DNA from: an uncultured Faecalibacterium sp.
GTDB lineage: Bacteria; Bacillota; Clostridia; Oscillospirales; Ruminococcaceae
NCBI GenBank assembly: GCA_934512105.1
Contig: CAKSWQ010000035.1
Location: forward strand, 1 to 21,532
DNA length: 21,532 bases
Reading direction: 5' to 3'
The position numbers and the translations under genes are program-made. Positions within the stretch are counted from its first letter, which is position 1. Each line of letters opens with the position of its first letter. The notes below the pieces were generated by a model. It saw nothing but the letters and a program-made list of their open reading frames with translations, had not been told where the DNA came from and did no database searches. Positions 1-8,659 of this stretch are shown one piece after another.

Positions 1-99
1 GCAGAGCCGGTCAGCGATATTCTGGCGGCCACCATCACCACCATCACCTTCTTCTCCCGCTTCAACGGTATTCTGGAACGGGGCGCCGCGAAGGTATAA
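1..99 (+). CDS. C-terminal end of a probable MATE-family efflux transporter (partial)
   Basis: The frame opens at base 1 and runs 32 codons to TAA at 97-99. The peptide begins AEPVSDILAATITTITFFSR, a hydrophobic last segment, then ends in a short basic tail (GILERGAAKV). A Glu/Gln-Pro-[VI]-[SA]-Asp-[IVL]-Leu-Ala turn followed by a final membrane helix and basic tail is how many clostridial MATE drug/sodium antiporters end. That resemblance is the only basis for the name. The rest of the gene lies left of the window. It converges with argF, and a shared hairpin terminator lies between them. Confidence 0.55.
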   Translation, partial: AEPVSDILAATITTITFFSRFNGILERGAAKV

Positions 100-115
100 C
101 GAATCAGAAGAACAA

Positions 116-155
116 GAGAGCGGAGCGTCCACAGACGCCCCGCTCTCTCGCTTTT
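116..155. terminator. Bidirectional hairpin terminator between the MATE end and argF
   Basis: A 13-bp stem (116-128 with 135-147, one A-C mismatch) encloses a 6-nt loop. It is GC-rich and lies between two convergent genes, 16 nt after the plus-strand stop and about 20 nt past the argF stop. The T tracts on both sides are short and interrupted, so it may be an imperfect terminator in either direction. Confidence 0.7.
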
Positions 156-166
156 ATCCTATCGTT

Positions 167-1081
167 TTACTTTCCCGCCAGCAGCACCGCCAGTACGGCT
201 TTCTGGACGTGGAGGCGGTTTTCCGCTTCGTCAAAGATCTCGTCCGCGTGCTGCTCGAACAGGGCGGTGGAGATCTCCTCGCCCCGGTGGGCGGGCAGAC
301 AGTGCAGCACCAGCGCGTCCGGCTTGGCGTTTTCCAGCAGACGGCCGGTGAGCTGGAAGCCCACAAAATCCCGCAGACGCTGCTCGCTCTCGGCGGTGCC
401 GGGGGCGGTGGTGTTCCACGCGGCGGTGGCTACGATGTCCGCGTCCCGCAGACCCTCGGCAGGGTCGGTGGTCAGGTGGAAAGCATTGCCGTATTTGTGG
501 GCAAACATCAGCACATCCGCTGCCGGGCGGTAGCCCGGGGGACAGACGCAGGATACCTGCATCCCCGCCAAAAGGCCGCCCACGATCAGGCTGTTTGCCA
601 TGTTGCTGCCGTCGCCCACAAAGCAGAGCTTCAGCCCTGCCAGCGTGCCCCGGCGCTCCCGGATGGTCATCAGGTCGGCCAGCACCTGACAGGGGTGGGC
701 GTAGTCGGTAAGACCGTTGATCACCGGAATGCCGGAAAGCTCGGCCAGTTCTTCCAAATCCCGCTGGCGGTAGGTGCGCCAGACGGCGCAGTCGTAGTAG
801 CGCCCCAGCACCCGGGCGGTGTCCCGCAAAGGCTCGCCGCGCCCGGCCTGTAATTCGGCGGTGTTCATGTAGTTGCCCAGACCGCCCATCTGGTACACGC
901 CCACCTCAAAACTGGTGCGGGTGCGGGTGGATGCTTTGGAAAACAGCAGCGCTACGCTTTTGCCCGCCAGCAGCGGCTCGGTGCGGCCCGCCTTGCAGTC
1001 CGCTTTCAGCTGGTCGGCCACATCCAGAATGTGGGTCAGCTCGGCGGGGGAAAGGTCGCTCATTTTCAGCAGATTTTTCAT
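167..1081 (-). CDS. argF: Ornithine carbamoyltransferase
   Basis: 304 aa, normal length for the family. It converts ornithine plus carbamoyl phosphate to citrulline in the cytoplasm. The carbamoyl-phosphate loop STRTRTS starts at residue 51, HPCQ is at 129-132, and the catalytic HCLPAHRG is at 260-267. The C-terminus (DEAENRLHVQKA) is typical of OTCases. The start ATG shares its bases with the argD stop (ATGA, 1078-1081), so translation is coupled to argD, and this is the last gene of the operon. Oddity: the usual ornithine-binding Ser-Met-Gly loop before HCLPAHRG is not recognisable; residues 218-230 read ATAAWNTTAPGTA instead. The operon context makes OTCase by far the best call, but substrate preference rests on context more than on that loop. 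Confidence 0.93.
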   Translation of the reverse strand: MKNLLKMSDLSPAELTHILDVADQLKADCKAGRTEPLLAGKSVALLFSKASTRTRTSFEVGVYQMGGLGNYMNTAELQAGRGEPLRDTARVLGRYYDCAVWRTYRQRDLEELAELSGIPVINGLTDYAHPCQVLADLMTIRERRGTLAGLKLCFVGDGSNMANSLIVGGLLAGMQVSCVCPPGYRPAADVLMFAHKYGNAFHLTTDPAEGLRDADIVATAAWNTTAPGTAESEQRLRDFVGFQLTGRLLENAKPDALVLHCLPAHRGEEISTALFEQHADEIFDEAENRLHVQKAVLAVLLAGK

Positions 1082-2280
1082 GCCTGCTCCTTCGGAGCCG
1101 TCGGCTCCATCGTGCCCAGCACCTCGGCCAGCACATCCAGTGCCATGTCTACCTCGTGCTCCGAGACGGTCAGCGGCGGCAGCAGGCGCAGCCGGGTCTT
1201 GGCGGTAAGCACCAGCAAGCCCTTTTCGCGGCAGGCAGCCAGCACATCCGCGGCCTGCACATCAAAGAACTCGATGCCCACCATCAGGCCGATGCCGGAA
1301 ATGTTCTTGACGTGGGGCAGCTTTGCCAAGCCGGTGCGCAGCTGTACGGCGCGCTCGCTGACCTGTGCAAGGAAGCTCTGGTCCAGACGGTCCACCACCA
1401 CGTTGGCACCGGCGCATACCACCGGGTTGCCGCCGAAGGTGGAGCCGTGGGTGCCGGGGGTCATACCCTCGGCCACCTTTTCATTCATCAGCACCGCGCC
1501 GATGGGCAAGCCGCCGCCCAGCCCCTTGGCAAGGGTGACGATGTCCGGCTTGAGGTTATAGTGCTCACAGCACAGGAAGGTGCCGGTGCGGCCTACGCCG
1601 GTCTGCACCTCGTCCACGATGAGCACAAGGTCTTTTTCATCGCACAGGGTGCGCACAGCCTGCACATACTCCGGGTCCAGCGCCATCACGCCGCCCTCGC
1701 CCTGAATGAGTTCCATCATCACGGCGCAGGTGTGGCGATCCACCAGTTCCCGCAGCGCCTCGATATCCCCCGCCGGGACGTACTGGAAGCCCTCGTTGAA
1801 GGGACCGAAGTAGTTGTGGAACACCCCCTGCCCGGTGGCGGTCAGGGTGGCGATGGTGCGGCCGTGGAAGCTGTTGACCAGCGTGATGACGTTGTAGCGG
1901 TCCTTGCCGTAGTGGTCCACGCTGTACTTGCGGGCGGCCTTGATAGCACCCTCGTTGGCCTCGGCACCGGAGTTGCCGAAGAACACCTTACTCATGCCGG
2001 TGCGCTTGCACAGCTTTTTGGCCAGCTTGCCGCAGGGTGCGGTGTAGTAGAGGTTGGAGGTGTGCTGCAACTTGTGTGCCTGCTGGGACACGGCTTCTGC
2101 CCATGCAAGGTCGCAGTAGCCAAGGCTGTTCACCCCGATGCCGCTGGTGAAGTCCAGATACTTCTGTCCCTCAGGGCCCTCGGCGTACAGCCCGTGCCCC
2201 TTTTCCAGCACGATGGGGCTGCGGTTATAGGTGTGCAGGACGTACTCGTTGTCCCGCTTGATGACTTTTTCAGAATCCAT
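1078..2280 (-). CDS. argD: Acetylornithine aminotransferase (PLP-dependent)
   Basis: 400 aa from the ATG at 2280. This start is chosen because a perfect AGGAGG lies at 2288-2293, 7 nt away, although the frame stays open a further 76 codons upstream into argB. It transfers an amino group from glutamate to N-acetylglutamate semialdehyde, giving N-acetylornithine. It is a class III aminotransferase: NSGAEANE near 103-110, FHGRT near 138-142, the cofactor aspartate in DEVQTG (223-228), and the Schiff-base lysine in LAKGLGGGLPIG (K252). It overlaps argF by 4 nt and lies about 100 nt after argB. In some bacteria this enzyme also acts on succinyldiaminopimelate; nothing here shows that. Confidence 0.95.
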   Translation of the reverse strand: MDSEKVIKRDNEYVLHTYNRSPIVLEKGHGLYAEGPEGQKYLDFTSGIGVNSLGYCDLAWAEAVSQQAHKLQHTSNLYYTAPCGKLAKKLCKRTGMSKVFFGNSGAEANEGAIKAARKYSVDHYGKDRYNVITLVNSFHGRTIATLTATGQGVFHNYFGPFNEGFQYVPAGDIEALRELVDRHTCAVMMELIQGEGGVMALDPEYVQAVRTLCDEKDLVLIVDEVQTGVGRTGTFLCCEHYNLKPDIVTLAKGLGGGLPIGAVLMNEKVAEGMTPGTHGSTFGGNPVVCAGANVVVDRLDQSFLAQVSERAVQLRTGLAKLPHVKNISGIGLMVGIEFFDVQAADVLAACREKGLLVLTAKTRLRLLPPLTVSEHEVDMALDVLAEVLGTMEPTAPKEQA

Positions 2281-2287
2281 AGGTGTA

Positions 2288-2293
2288 CCTCCT
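2288..2293 (-). promoter_or_regulatory. Shine-Dalgarno that fixes the argD start
   Basis: AGGAGG on the minus strand, 7 nt before the ATG at 2280. It rules out the much longer open frame that reaches back to 2508 inside argB. Confidence 0.85.
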
Positions 2294-2380
2294 GTAACAT
2301 GGAGCTCTTGCGCAAAGCCTTGCGGCTGCGGGAATTCGTTGCCTTTATTATAACTTTCCGCAGGCGATTGCGCAATCTTT

Positions 2381-3235
2381 TTATTCGCGGTGGCTGCGGC
2401 GGTAGAAGCGTGTACCGGAGCCGCGGTCGGAGAACAGTTCCAGCAGGATGGAGTGCGGCACACGGCCATCAATGATGACCGCCTCGTGCACGCCCTGATA
2501 GATGGCATCTGCCATGCCGCCGATCTTGGGGATCATGCCGCCCGCAATGATGCCGGCGGACTTGTAGCCCTCGATCTCGGTCACCTCCACCTCGGGGATG
2601 AGGGTGGTCTCGTCCTCCTTATCCCGCAGCAGACCTGCAATATCGGTCATGGACACCAGCTTTTCGGCCTTGAGGGCAATGGCGATCTGCGCCGCGGCGG
2701 TATCCGCGTTGACATTGTACGCCTGCCCGAGGTCGTCCATGCCCACGGTGGCGATCACCGGGATAAAGCCGCCGTCCAGCAGGCTTTCGATCAGGGTAGC
2801 GTCCACATGGACGATCTCGCCCACATGGCCCAGCTGGGGGTCCAGCTCGGTGCAGCGGAGCATCTGTCCGTCCATACCGCACAGACCCACGCCGCGCCCG
2901 CGCAGCTTTGCCACAAGGTCCTTGTTCACCTTACCGGCCAGCACCTGCTGCACGATCTCCATGGTGGCATCGTCCGTCACCCGCAGACCGTTTGCAAAGT
3001 GGCTCTCCACGCCCACCTTTTTCAGCATCTCGTTGATGGCGGGGCCGCCGCCGTGCACCAGCACCACCCGCACGCCCAGCAGCGTCAGGGTGACAAGGTC
3101 GTTCATCACGGCGTTTTTCAGCGTCTCGTTGATCATGGCGTTGCCGCCGTATTTGATGACCATGGTCCTGCCATGGTATTTCTGGATATAAGGGGTGGCC
3201 TCCGAAAAAAGCCGCGCCATTTCTTCGTTTTTCAT
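2381..3235 (-). CDS. argB: Acetylglutamate kinase
   Basis: 284 aa. It phosphorylates N-acetylglutamate, the second step of the acetylated pathway. It has the amino-acid kinase fold: KYGGNAM at 28-34, the glycine loop VHGGGPAIN from about 61, and a C-terminal HSILLELFSDRGSGT (261-275). An N-terminal helix ahead of the kinase core, together with that C-terminal signature, is characteristic of the hexameric arginine-inhibited class, so feedback inhibition by arginine is likely (inference from family). A GAGGAA ribosome site lies upstream. The gene is separated from argJ by a palindromic repeat and from argD by about 100 nt. Confidence 0.95.
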   Translation of the reverse strand: MKNEEMARLFSEATPYIQKYHGRTMVIKYGGNAMINETLKNAVMNDLVTLTLLGVRVVLVHGGGPAINEMLKKVGVESHFANGLRVTDDATMEIVQQVLAGKVNKDLVAKLRGRGVGLCGMDGQMLRCTELDPQLGHVGEIVHVDATLIESLLDGGFIPVIATVGMDDLGQAYNVNADTAAAQIAIALKAEKLVSMTDIAGLLRDKEDETTLIPEVEVTEIEGYKSAGIIAGGMIPKIGGMADAIYQGVHEAVIIDGRVPHSILLELFSDRGSGTRFYRRSHRE

Positions 3236-3248
3236 AAGATTTCCTCTG

Positions 3249-3407
3249 AACCCTCTCAGTCAATGCCTTGCGGCATTGCCAGCTCCCCCGAAAGGGGGAG
3301 CTTTTATTGAATGGGTCACTTTATTCCATAAAATAAACTCAGCTGCTTGTCGTTCGTTCCTAAAGCTCCCCCTTCGGGGGAGCTGGCGCGCAGCGCCTGA
3401 GAGGGTT
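3249..3407. repeat. Palindromic interspersed repeat between argJ and argB
   Basis: About 159 bp with inverted ends: AACCCTCTCAG at 3249-3259 and its complement at 3397-3407. Each half carries a very strong hairpin (GCTCCCCC stem with GAAA loop at 3281-3302; the same stem with TTC loop at 3364-3384) flanked by runs of A/T. The middle, about 55 bp, is AT-rich. The same architecture recurs at 4664-4853 and, diverged, at 8812-9120 and 20641-20758, so it is a dispersed family. It starts only 1-2 bp beyond the argJ stop codon. In the operon transcript the hairpins could reduce read-through or act as processing sites. Confidence 0.85.
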
Positions 3408-3408
3408 A

Positions 3409-4638
3409 TTAAGTTCTGTAATCGCCGTTGATCTTCACATAATCGTAGGTCAGGTCGCAGCCCCATGCCTTGGCGCTTGCCTCGCCGGTACCCATATCCA
3501 CCTTGACCAGAATATCATGCTCTGCCAGCACCTTGGCGGCTTCGTCCTCGCTGTACGGATGGTAGGCGGCGTTCTCGCAGACATACACCTCGCCCGCCTT
3601 GCTGGAAAGCCAGACGCAGACCTTATCAATGGAGAAATCGCCGGGGGTGTAGCCGATGGCGCACAGGATGCGTCCCCAGTTGGCGTCGCGGCCAAAGACA
3701 GCAGCCTTGAACAGGTTGGAGCAGACCACGCTGCGGCTGACGGCGCGGGCGGTCTTGAGGTCGGGCGCGTGGGTCACTTCGCAGGTGATCAGGTGGGTAG
3801 CACCCTCGCCGTCTCCGGCGTGCTCGGCGCACATATGCTCTGCAATGGCGGTCAGCGCTGCCACAAAGGCGGCGTAGTCCGCGTTCTCCTCGCAGATCTC
3901 CGGGTTGCCTGCAAGACCGGACGCCATGATGATGAGGGTATCGTTGGTGGAGGTGTCCAGATCCACGCTCATCTGGTTATAGGTGCCGGGCACAACGGTC
4001 TTGAGCGCCTTTTCCAGCAGCGCGGGCGAGACGGCGGCGTCGGTGGTGTAGAACGCCAGCATGGTGGCCATGTTGGGGGCGATCATGCCGCTGCCCTTGC
4101 CGATGGCACCCACGGTGCACACCTTGCCGCCCAGCTCGAACTGGATGGCGTACTCCTTTTTATGGGTGTCGGTGGTCATGATGGCGGTGGCAGCGTCCGT
4201 GCTGCCCTGCGCGGTGGCAGCCAGCTTTTCCGCCGCCGCCGGGATGCCCCGGGCAAAGGGGTCGATGACCATGGGCTGACCGATGACGCCGGTGGAGGCG
4301 GGCAGAACGTCCTTTTCGTCAATGTTCAGCGCCTTGCCCACCAGTGCACAGCACTCTTCTGCCAGCGCCACGCCGTTGGCGGCGCAGGTGTTGGCGTTGC
4401 CGCTGTTGACCACAATGGCCTGTGCATAGCCATCGGCCAGATGGGCGCGGTCCACCTTGATGGGCGCACCGCAGACCTTGTTGGTGGTGTACACGCCCGC
4501 AGCGGCGCAGCGCACCTCGGCCTTGATGAGCGCCAGATCGTATTTTTCGCTGTGATTTGCCCGGATGCCGCAATGGACACCGGCGGCAGCAAAACCCTTG
4601 GGCGCGCAGATGCCGCCCGCAACTTCCTTATACTGCAT
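3409..4638 (-). CDS. argJ: Bifunctional glutamate N-acetyltransferase / ornithine acetyltransferase
   Basis: 409 aa, usual length. It moves the acetyl group from N-acetylornithine back to glutamate; the bifunctional form can also acetylate glutamate with acetyl-CoA. The protein is made as a precursor that cuts itself before a threonine in the motif ATMLA, here A191-T192, which gives the alpha and beta chains with T192 as nucleophile. GKGSGMIAPNMATMLA is clearly present. No argA is seen, so the cyclic pathway is expected. The start is supported by AAAGGA about 8 nt upstream. The gene is flanked on both sides by palindromic repeats. Confidence 0.95.
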   Translation of the reverse strand: MQYKEVAGGICAPKGFAAAGVHCGIRANHSEKYDLALIKAEVRCAAAGVYTTNKVCGAPIKVDRAHLADGYAQAIVVNSGNANTCAANGVALAEECCALVGKALNIDEKDVLPASTGVIGQPMVIDPFARGIPAAAEKLAATAQGSTDAATAIMTTDTHKKEYAIQFELGGKVCTVGAIGKGSGMIAPNMATMLAFYTTDAAVSPALLEKALKTVVPGTYNQMSVDLDTSTNDTLIIMASGLAGNPEICEENADYAAFVAALTAIAEHMCAEHAGDGEGATHLITCEVTHAPDLKTARAVSRSVVCSNLFKAAVFGRDANWGRILCAIGYTPGDFSIDKVCVWLSSKAGEVYVCENAAYHPYSEDEAAKVLAEHDILVKVDMGTGEASAKAWGCDLTYDYVKINGDYRT

Positions 4639-4663
4639 AACGATTTTCCTTTCCCACAGGACG

Positions 4664-4853
4664 AACCCTCTCAGTCAATGCCTTACGGCATTGCCAGATT
4701 CCCCCTTTTGTCGCTTACGCGACATCTTCCCCCGGCGCGGGGGAAGTCTGCCCTCTCAGGGGCAGCTCTTTTCAGCAAGAGGGAAACGTTATCATTTTTT
4801 GCCAAAAGCTCCCCCTTCGGGGGAGCTGTCACCGTCAGGTGACTGAGAGGGTT
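4664..4853. repeat. Palindromic interspersed repeat between argC and argJ (composite)
   Basis: About 190 bp with the same ends as the copy at 3249-3407: AACCCTCTCAG at 4664 and its complement ending 4853. The right half has the GCTCCCCC/TTC/GGGGGAGC hairpin (4807-4827). The left half is interrupted by a second hairpin type (GTCGC-TTAC-GCGAC near 4709-4722, then a C-run/G-run stem), which looks like one repeat nested in another. It ends 7 bp beyond the argC stop. Confidence 0.8.
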
Positions 4854-4860
4854 TTCTTTG

Positions 4861-5802
4861 TTATTCCAAGCCCTTGGTCTCTTCCAGACCCAGCATCAGG
4901 TTCATGCACTGGACGGCGGCACCGGAGGAGCCTTTGCCCAGATTATCAAACAGCGAGACCAGCATCATCTGGTCTCCGGCTGCGTTCACGGTCAGGTACA
5001 GTTCCATGCGGTCGGTGCCCGCCATGGCATTGGAGTACAGGCCGTTTTCCGGCAGCGGCTCGTTCAGGCCGTGCACCTTGACGGTGGCGGCGTCCTTGTA
5101 GTAGTCCGCAAGGGCGGCAGCCACGGCTTCGGCGGTGGTGCCCGCAAGGGTAAGATCCAGCGGCACCAGCACCTGCATCCCGCAGTAGTAGTCACACACC
5201 ACCGGCACGAACATCGGCGTGTGCGCAAGGCCGCTGATCTTCTGCATCTCCGGCAGGTGCTTGTGGCCAAGGCTCAGGCCGTAGCTTTTGGGCGCATCCA
5301 GCTTGCTGTGCGCCGGGCGGTCGGGGCTTTCGTAGTCCGCGATCATCTTTTTGCCGCCGCCGGAGTAGCCGGAGATGCCGGTGCAGCTGAAGGGATACTC
5401 TGCCGGTGCAAGGCCCAGCTCCACCAGCGGGCGGGCAATGCTGATAAAGCCGCTGGCATAGCAGCCGGGCACTGCCACGCGGTAGGAATTTTTGATTTTT
5501 TCCTTCTGGCCCGCCAGCTCCGGGAAGCCGTAGTCCCATGCGGCATCGGTGCGGAAGGCGGTGGAGGTGTCCAGCACCTTCACGTCCGGGCGCAGCAGGG
5601 GCATGACCTCTTTAGAAGCTGCATCCGGCAGGCAGAGGAAGGCAAGGTCGGCAGAATTGATGACCTTTGCCCGCTCGTGCACGTCCTTGCGCCCCTCGGC
5701 AGAGATGGACAGCAGCTCGATCTCCGGCCGTTCGGCCAGACGGTCGGCAATGCGCAGGCCGGTGGTGCCGGAAGAGCCATCAATAAATACCTTTACCTTC
5801 AT
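4861..5802 (-). CDS. argC: N-acetyl-gamma-glutamyl-phosphate reductase (short, type 2 form)
   Basis: 313 aa from the ATG at 5802. An upstream ATG at 5820 exists, but GGAGGAGG at 5810-5817 lies between the two and points to the inner start. It reduces acetylglutamyl phosphate to the semialdehyde with NADPH. The nucleotide-binding loop is VFIDGSSGTTGLRI near the N-terminus, and the catalytic cysteine is in VPGCYASG (C114). The length of about 313 aa and the IDGSSGTTG start match the short type 2 AGPR rather than the roughly 340-aa type 1. The start overlaps the argH stop by 4 nt (5799-5802), so it is translationally coupled to argH. Confidence 0.94.
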   Translation of the reverse strand: MKVKVFIDGSSGTTGLRIADRLAERPEIELLSISAEGRKDVHERAKVINSADLAFLCLPDAASKEVMPLLRPDVKVLDTSTAFRTDAAWDYGFPELAGQKEKIKNSYRVAVPGCYASGFISIARPLVELGLAPAEYPFSCTGISGYSGGGKKMIADYESPDRPAHSKLDAPKSYGLSLGHKHLPEMQKISGLAHTPMFVPVVCDYYCGMQVLVPLDLTLAGTTAEAVAAALADYYKDAATVKVHGLNEPLPENGLYSNAMAGTDRMELYLTVNAAGDQMMLVSLFDNLGKGSSGAAVQCMNLMLGLEETKGLE

Positions 5803-7199
5803 GCGTTTTCCTCCTCCCATGCGTCCAGCCGCGCCGTTGCCAGCGCGATCTGGTTTTCTACGCTGGCGGCGCTGGGCCCGCCGTAGCTGGTGCGTCCCTC
5901 GCAGCAGTGCACAAGGTCGATGGCATCATAGATATCGTCCCCGAACAGCGGGCTGTAACTCTGGAACTGGGTCAGGGTCAGCTCCTCCAGCGTTTTGTCG
6001 GCGGCAATGCAGTCCGACACCATGCAGCCGGTCAGCTTGTAGGCATCCCGGAAGGGCATCCCCTTCTTGGTCAGGTAGTCAGCGCAGTCGGTGGCGTTGA
6101 TAAAGCCCTTTGCGGCGGCGCGGCGCATGTTGGCGGGCAGGGTCTTCATGGTATCCAGCATGGGGGTGATGGTCTTGAGGCAGAGCTCCAAGGTATCCAC
6201 CGCGTCAAAGATGGCTTCCTTGTCCTCCTGCATATCCTTGTTGTAGGCCAGCGGCAGGCCCTTCATCATCACCAGCAGGGTGTTCAGATCACCGTACACC
6301 CGGCCGGTCTTGCCGCGGATCAGCTCGGTAACGTCGGGGTTCTTCTTCTGAGGCATGATGGACGAGCCGGTGGTAAAGGCATCGTCCAGCTCGATGAACT
6401 TGAACTCCCAGCTGCACCACAGGATGATCTCCTCCGAAAGGCGGGACAGGTGCATCATGCAGATGGAGATGGCGCTGGCCAGTTCGATGCAGAAATCACG
6501 GTCGGACACGCCGTCCAGACTGTTGGCGCAGGGGGCGGCAAAGCCCAGCTTCTCGGCGGTGAAATCCCGGTCCAGCGGGTAGGTAGTGCCGGCCAGAGCG
6601 CCCGAGCCCAGCGGGCACTGGCTGTCCATGCGGGCGGTGGCGTCTGCAAAGCGGTCGAGGTCGCGCAGCAGCATGGAAGCGTAGGCCATCAGTGCATGGC
6701 CGAAGGTGATGGGCTGGGCGCGCTGCAAATGAGTATAGCCGGGCATGACGGAGGCGGTGTTCTCCGCCGCCTTTTTGCACAGTACCCGCACCAGCTCCAC
6801 GATGTAGGCCTGCAAAGTCTTGCTGTAATCCCGCAAAGTCAGGCGGATATCCAGCGCCACCTGATCGTTGCGGCTGCGTCCGGTGTGCAGCCGCTTGCCT
6901 GCATCCCCGATGCGAGCGGTCAGGGTCTGCTCCACAAAGGTGTGCACGTCCTCGGCGGCGGGGTCGATGGTCAGCGCACCGCTGGACAGATCGTCCGCGA
7001 TGGAAGCCAGACCGCTGAGGATATCCGTGCAGTCCTGCTCCGAGATGATGCCCTGCCGTGCCAGCATGGCGGCATGGACGCCGCTGCCGCGCATATCCTG
7101 CGCGATCATCCGCTGATCGAAGCGGATGGAGGAGTTGAAGTCGTTGACGCGGCTGTCCACCGCCTTGGAAAACCGACCCTTCCAGAGTTGTTCTGCCAT
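5799..7199 (-). CDS. argH: Argininosuccinate lyase
   Basis: 466 aa. It splits argininosuccinate into arginine and fumarate, the last step of the pathway. It belongs to the fumarase/aspartase superfamily. TGRSRNDQ is at 106-113, the conserved histidine region YTHLQRAQP at 155-163, and the signature loop GSSIMPQKKNP, holding the catalytic serine, begins at 278. AAGGAG lies about 7 nt before the ATG. The gene follows argG after a 134-nt gap full of hairpins and overlaps argC by 4 nt. Confidence 0.96.
   Translation of the reverse strand: MAEQLWKGRFSKAVDSRVNDFNSSIRFDQRMIAQDMRGSGVHAAMLARQGIISEQDCTDILSGLASIADDLSSGALTIDPAAEDVHTFVEQTLTARIGDAGKRLHTGRSRNDQVALDIRLTLRDYSKTLQAYIVELVRVLCKKAAENTASVMPGYTHLQRAQPITFGHALMAYASMLLRDLDRFADATARMDSQCPLGSGALAGTTYPLDRDFTAEKLGFAAPCANSLDGVSDRDFCIELASAISICMMHLSRLSEEIILWCSWEFKFIELDDAFTTGSSIMPQKKNPDVTELIRGKTGRVYGDLNTLLVMMKGLPLAYNKDMQEDKEAIFDAVDTLELCLKTITPMLDTMKTLPANMRRAAAKGFINATDCADYLTKKGMPFRDAYKLTGCMVSDCIAADKTLEELTLTQFQSYSPLFGDDIYDAIDLVHCCEGRTSYGGPSAASVENQIALATARLDAWEEENA
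5810..5817 (-). promoter_or_regulatory. Shine-Dalgarno that fixes the argC start
   Basis: GGAGGAGG on the minus strand, 7 nt before the ATG at 5802 and immediately downstream of a competing ATG at 5820. Confidence 0.8.
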
Positions 7200-7206
7200 A
7201 ATATAA

Positions 7207-7317
7207 ACTCCTTATAAAAACGGCAAAGCCGCCGCAGGGGAAAACGCTCCTGCGGCGGTGCCGCCGGCAACGATGCCGGTGTGAGAACCCGCGTGTGAAA
7301 GTGTGAAAACACACGCA
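7207..7317 (-). promoter_or_regulatory. Hairpin cluster in the argG-argH gap (possible attenuator, terminator or processing site)
   Basis: Read on the minus strand after the argG stop there are three stems in order: GCGTGTG/CACACGC (7292-7317), CCGGC/GCCGG (about 7260-7277), and a strong GCCGCCGCAGG/CCTGCGGCGG stem (about 7229-7257). The last is followed by a short T run (GTTTTTAT) just before the argH ribosome site. The third stem with its T tract resembles a rho-independent terminator, so part of the transcription may stop after argG. I see no leader peptide or known riboswitch. Confidence 0.55.
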
Positions 7318-7333
7318 GTCGAAAATGTTGCGG

Positions 7334-8566
7334 TTACTTGACCTCCGGCCAGTTCTTGGACAGCTTTGCGCGCTCCTTGATGGACAGGCCGAACAGGTTG
7401 ATGAAGCCGGCGGAATCTGCCTGATTGTAGTCGTCATCCTCGCCGAAGGAAGCGGTCTGCTCGTCGTACAGGGTGTACGGAGAGGTGACGCCGGCGTTGA
7501 TCATGTTGCCCTTGTAGAGCTTCAGCTTCACATCGCCGGTCACGGTCTTTTCCAGACTGTCGGCAAAGGCATCCAGTGCCTCGCGCAGCGGGGTGAACCA
7601 CTGGCCGTTGTACACGATGTCAGCGTACTTCTGTGCCAGCTGTGCCTTGAAGTGAGCGCTCTCCTTGTCCAGCGTGATGGTCTCCAGCACGTCGATGGCC
7701 TTGTACAGGATGGCGCCGCCGGGAGTCTCGTACACACCGCGGCTCTTCATGCCCACCAGACGGTTCTCCACGATGTCCAGCAGACCGATGCCGTTTGCGC
7801 CGCCCAGCTGGTTCAGGTACTCCACCAGCTCCACAGCACCCATCTCCTTGCCGTCCACGGCAGTGGGGATGCCCTTTTCAAAGTGGATGGTCACATAGGT
7901 GGGAACATCGGGTGCCTGCTCGGGGCTGACACCCAGCTCCAGGAAGCCGGGCTTGTTGTACTGGGGCTCGTTGGCGGGGCTCTCCAGATCCAGACCCTCG
8001 TGGCTCAGGTGCCACAGGTTCTTATCCTTGGAGTAGTTGGTCTCGCGGTTGATCTTCAGGGGGATGTGGTGAGCCTCGGCGTAGTCGATCTCCTCGTCAC
8101 GGCTCTTGATGTCCCACTCACGCCACGGAGCGATGATGGCCATATCCGGGCAGAAGGCCTTGAGGGTCAGCTCAAAACGCACCTGATCGTTGCCCTTGCC
8201 GGTGCAGCCGTGGCAGATGGCATCTGCACCCTCCTTGATGGCGATGTCTGCCAGTGCCTTGGCGATGCACGGACGTGCAAAGCTGGTGCCCAGCAGGTAG
8301 TCCTCGTACTTTGCGCCGAACTTCAGGGTGGGGAAGATGTAGTTCTCCACAAAGTCCTTCTTCAGGTCCAGCACATACAGCTTGGATGCGCCGGTAGCCT
8401 TGGCCTTTTCTTCCAGACCGTCCAGCTCGGTGCCCTGACCCACGTCACCGGAAACAGCGATGACCTCGCAGTTGTTGTAGTTTTCCTTCAGCCAGGGAAT
8501 GATGATGGAGGTATCCAGACCGCCGGAGTAAGCCAGCACAACTTTTTTGATGTTTTCCTTTTTCAT
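7334..8566 (-). CDS. argG: Argininosuccinate synthase
   Basis: 410 aa. It joins citrulline and aspartate using ATP. The PP-loop ATP pyrophosphatase motif AYSGGLDTS is at 12-20, [13 protein letters not shown] at 120-132, and SFARPCIAK near 95-103. This is the first gene of the operon. The ribosome site AAAGGAG lies about 10 nt before the ATG. A promoter and possible ArgR sites lie in the upstream gap. Its base composition is like the rest of the operon. Confidence 0.96.
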   Translation of the reverse strand: MKKENIKKVVLAYSGGLDTSIIIPWLKENYNNCEVIAVSGDVGQGTELDGLEEKAKATGASKLYVLDLKKDFVENYIFPTLKFGAKYEDYLLGTSFARPCIAKALADIAIKEGADAICHGCTGKGNDQVRFELTLKAFCPDMAIIAPWREWDIKSRDEEIDYAEAHHIPLKINRETNYSKDKNLWHLSHEGLDLESPANEPQYNKPGFLELGVSPEQAPDVPTYVTIHFEKGIPTAVDGKEMGAVELVEYLNQLGGANGIGLLDIVENRLVGMKSRGVYETPGGAILYKAIDVLETITLDKESAHFKAQLAQKYADIVYNGQWFTPLREALDAFADSLEKTVTGDVKLKLYKGNMINAGVTSPYTLYDEQTASFGEDDDYNQADSAGFINLFGLSIKERAKLSKNWPEVK

Positions 8567-8659
8567 GATAAACGCGCTCCTTTAATAAAAATACACTTTT
8601 GTTCTCTGATGCGCATTTCCCTTCGCATCCTCTGTCTTTCGTTTGCGGTTGATGCTTTT

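Noticed and set aside
931..2475. Long plus-strand open frame (514 codons) opposite argF/argD, and similar plus-strand frames at 2390-3310, 3517-4842, 4858-5886, 5907-7217 and 7325-8764
   Set aside because: They lie antisense to well-supported arg genes, are His/Val/Gly-rich low-complexity products of GC-rich antisense reading, and show no motifs.
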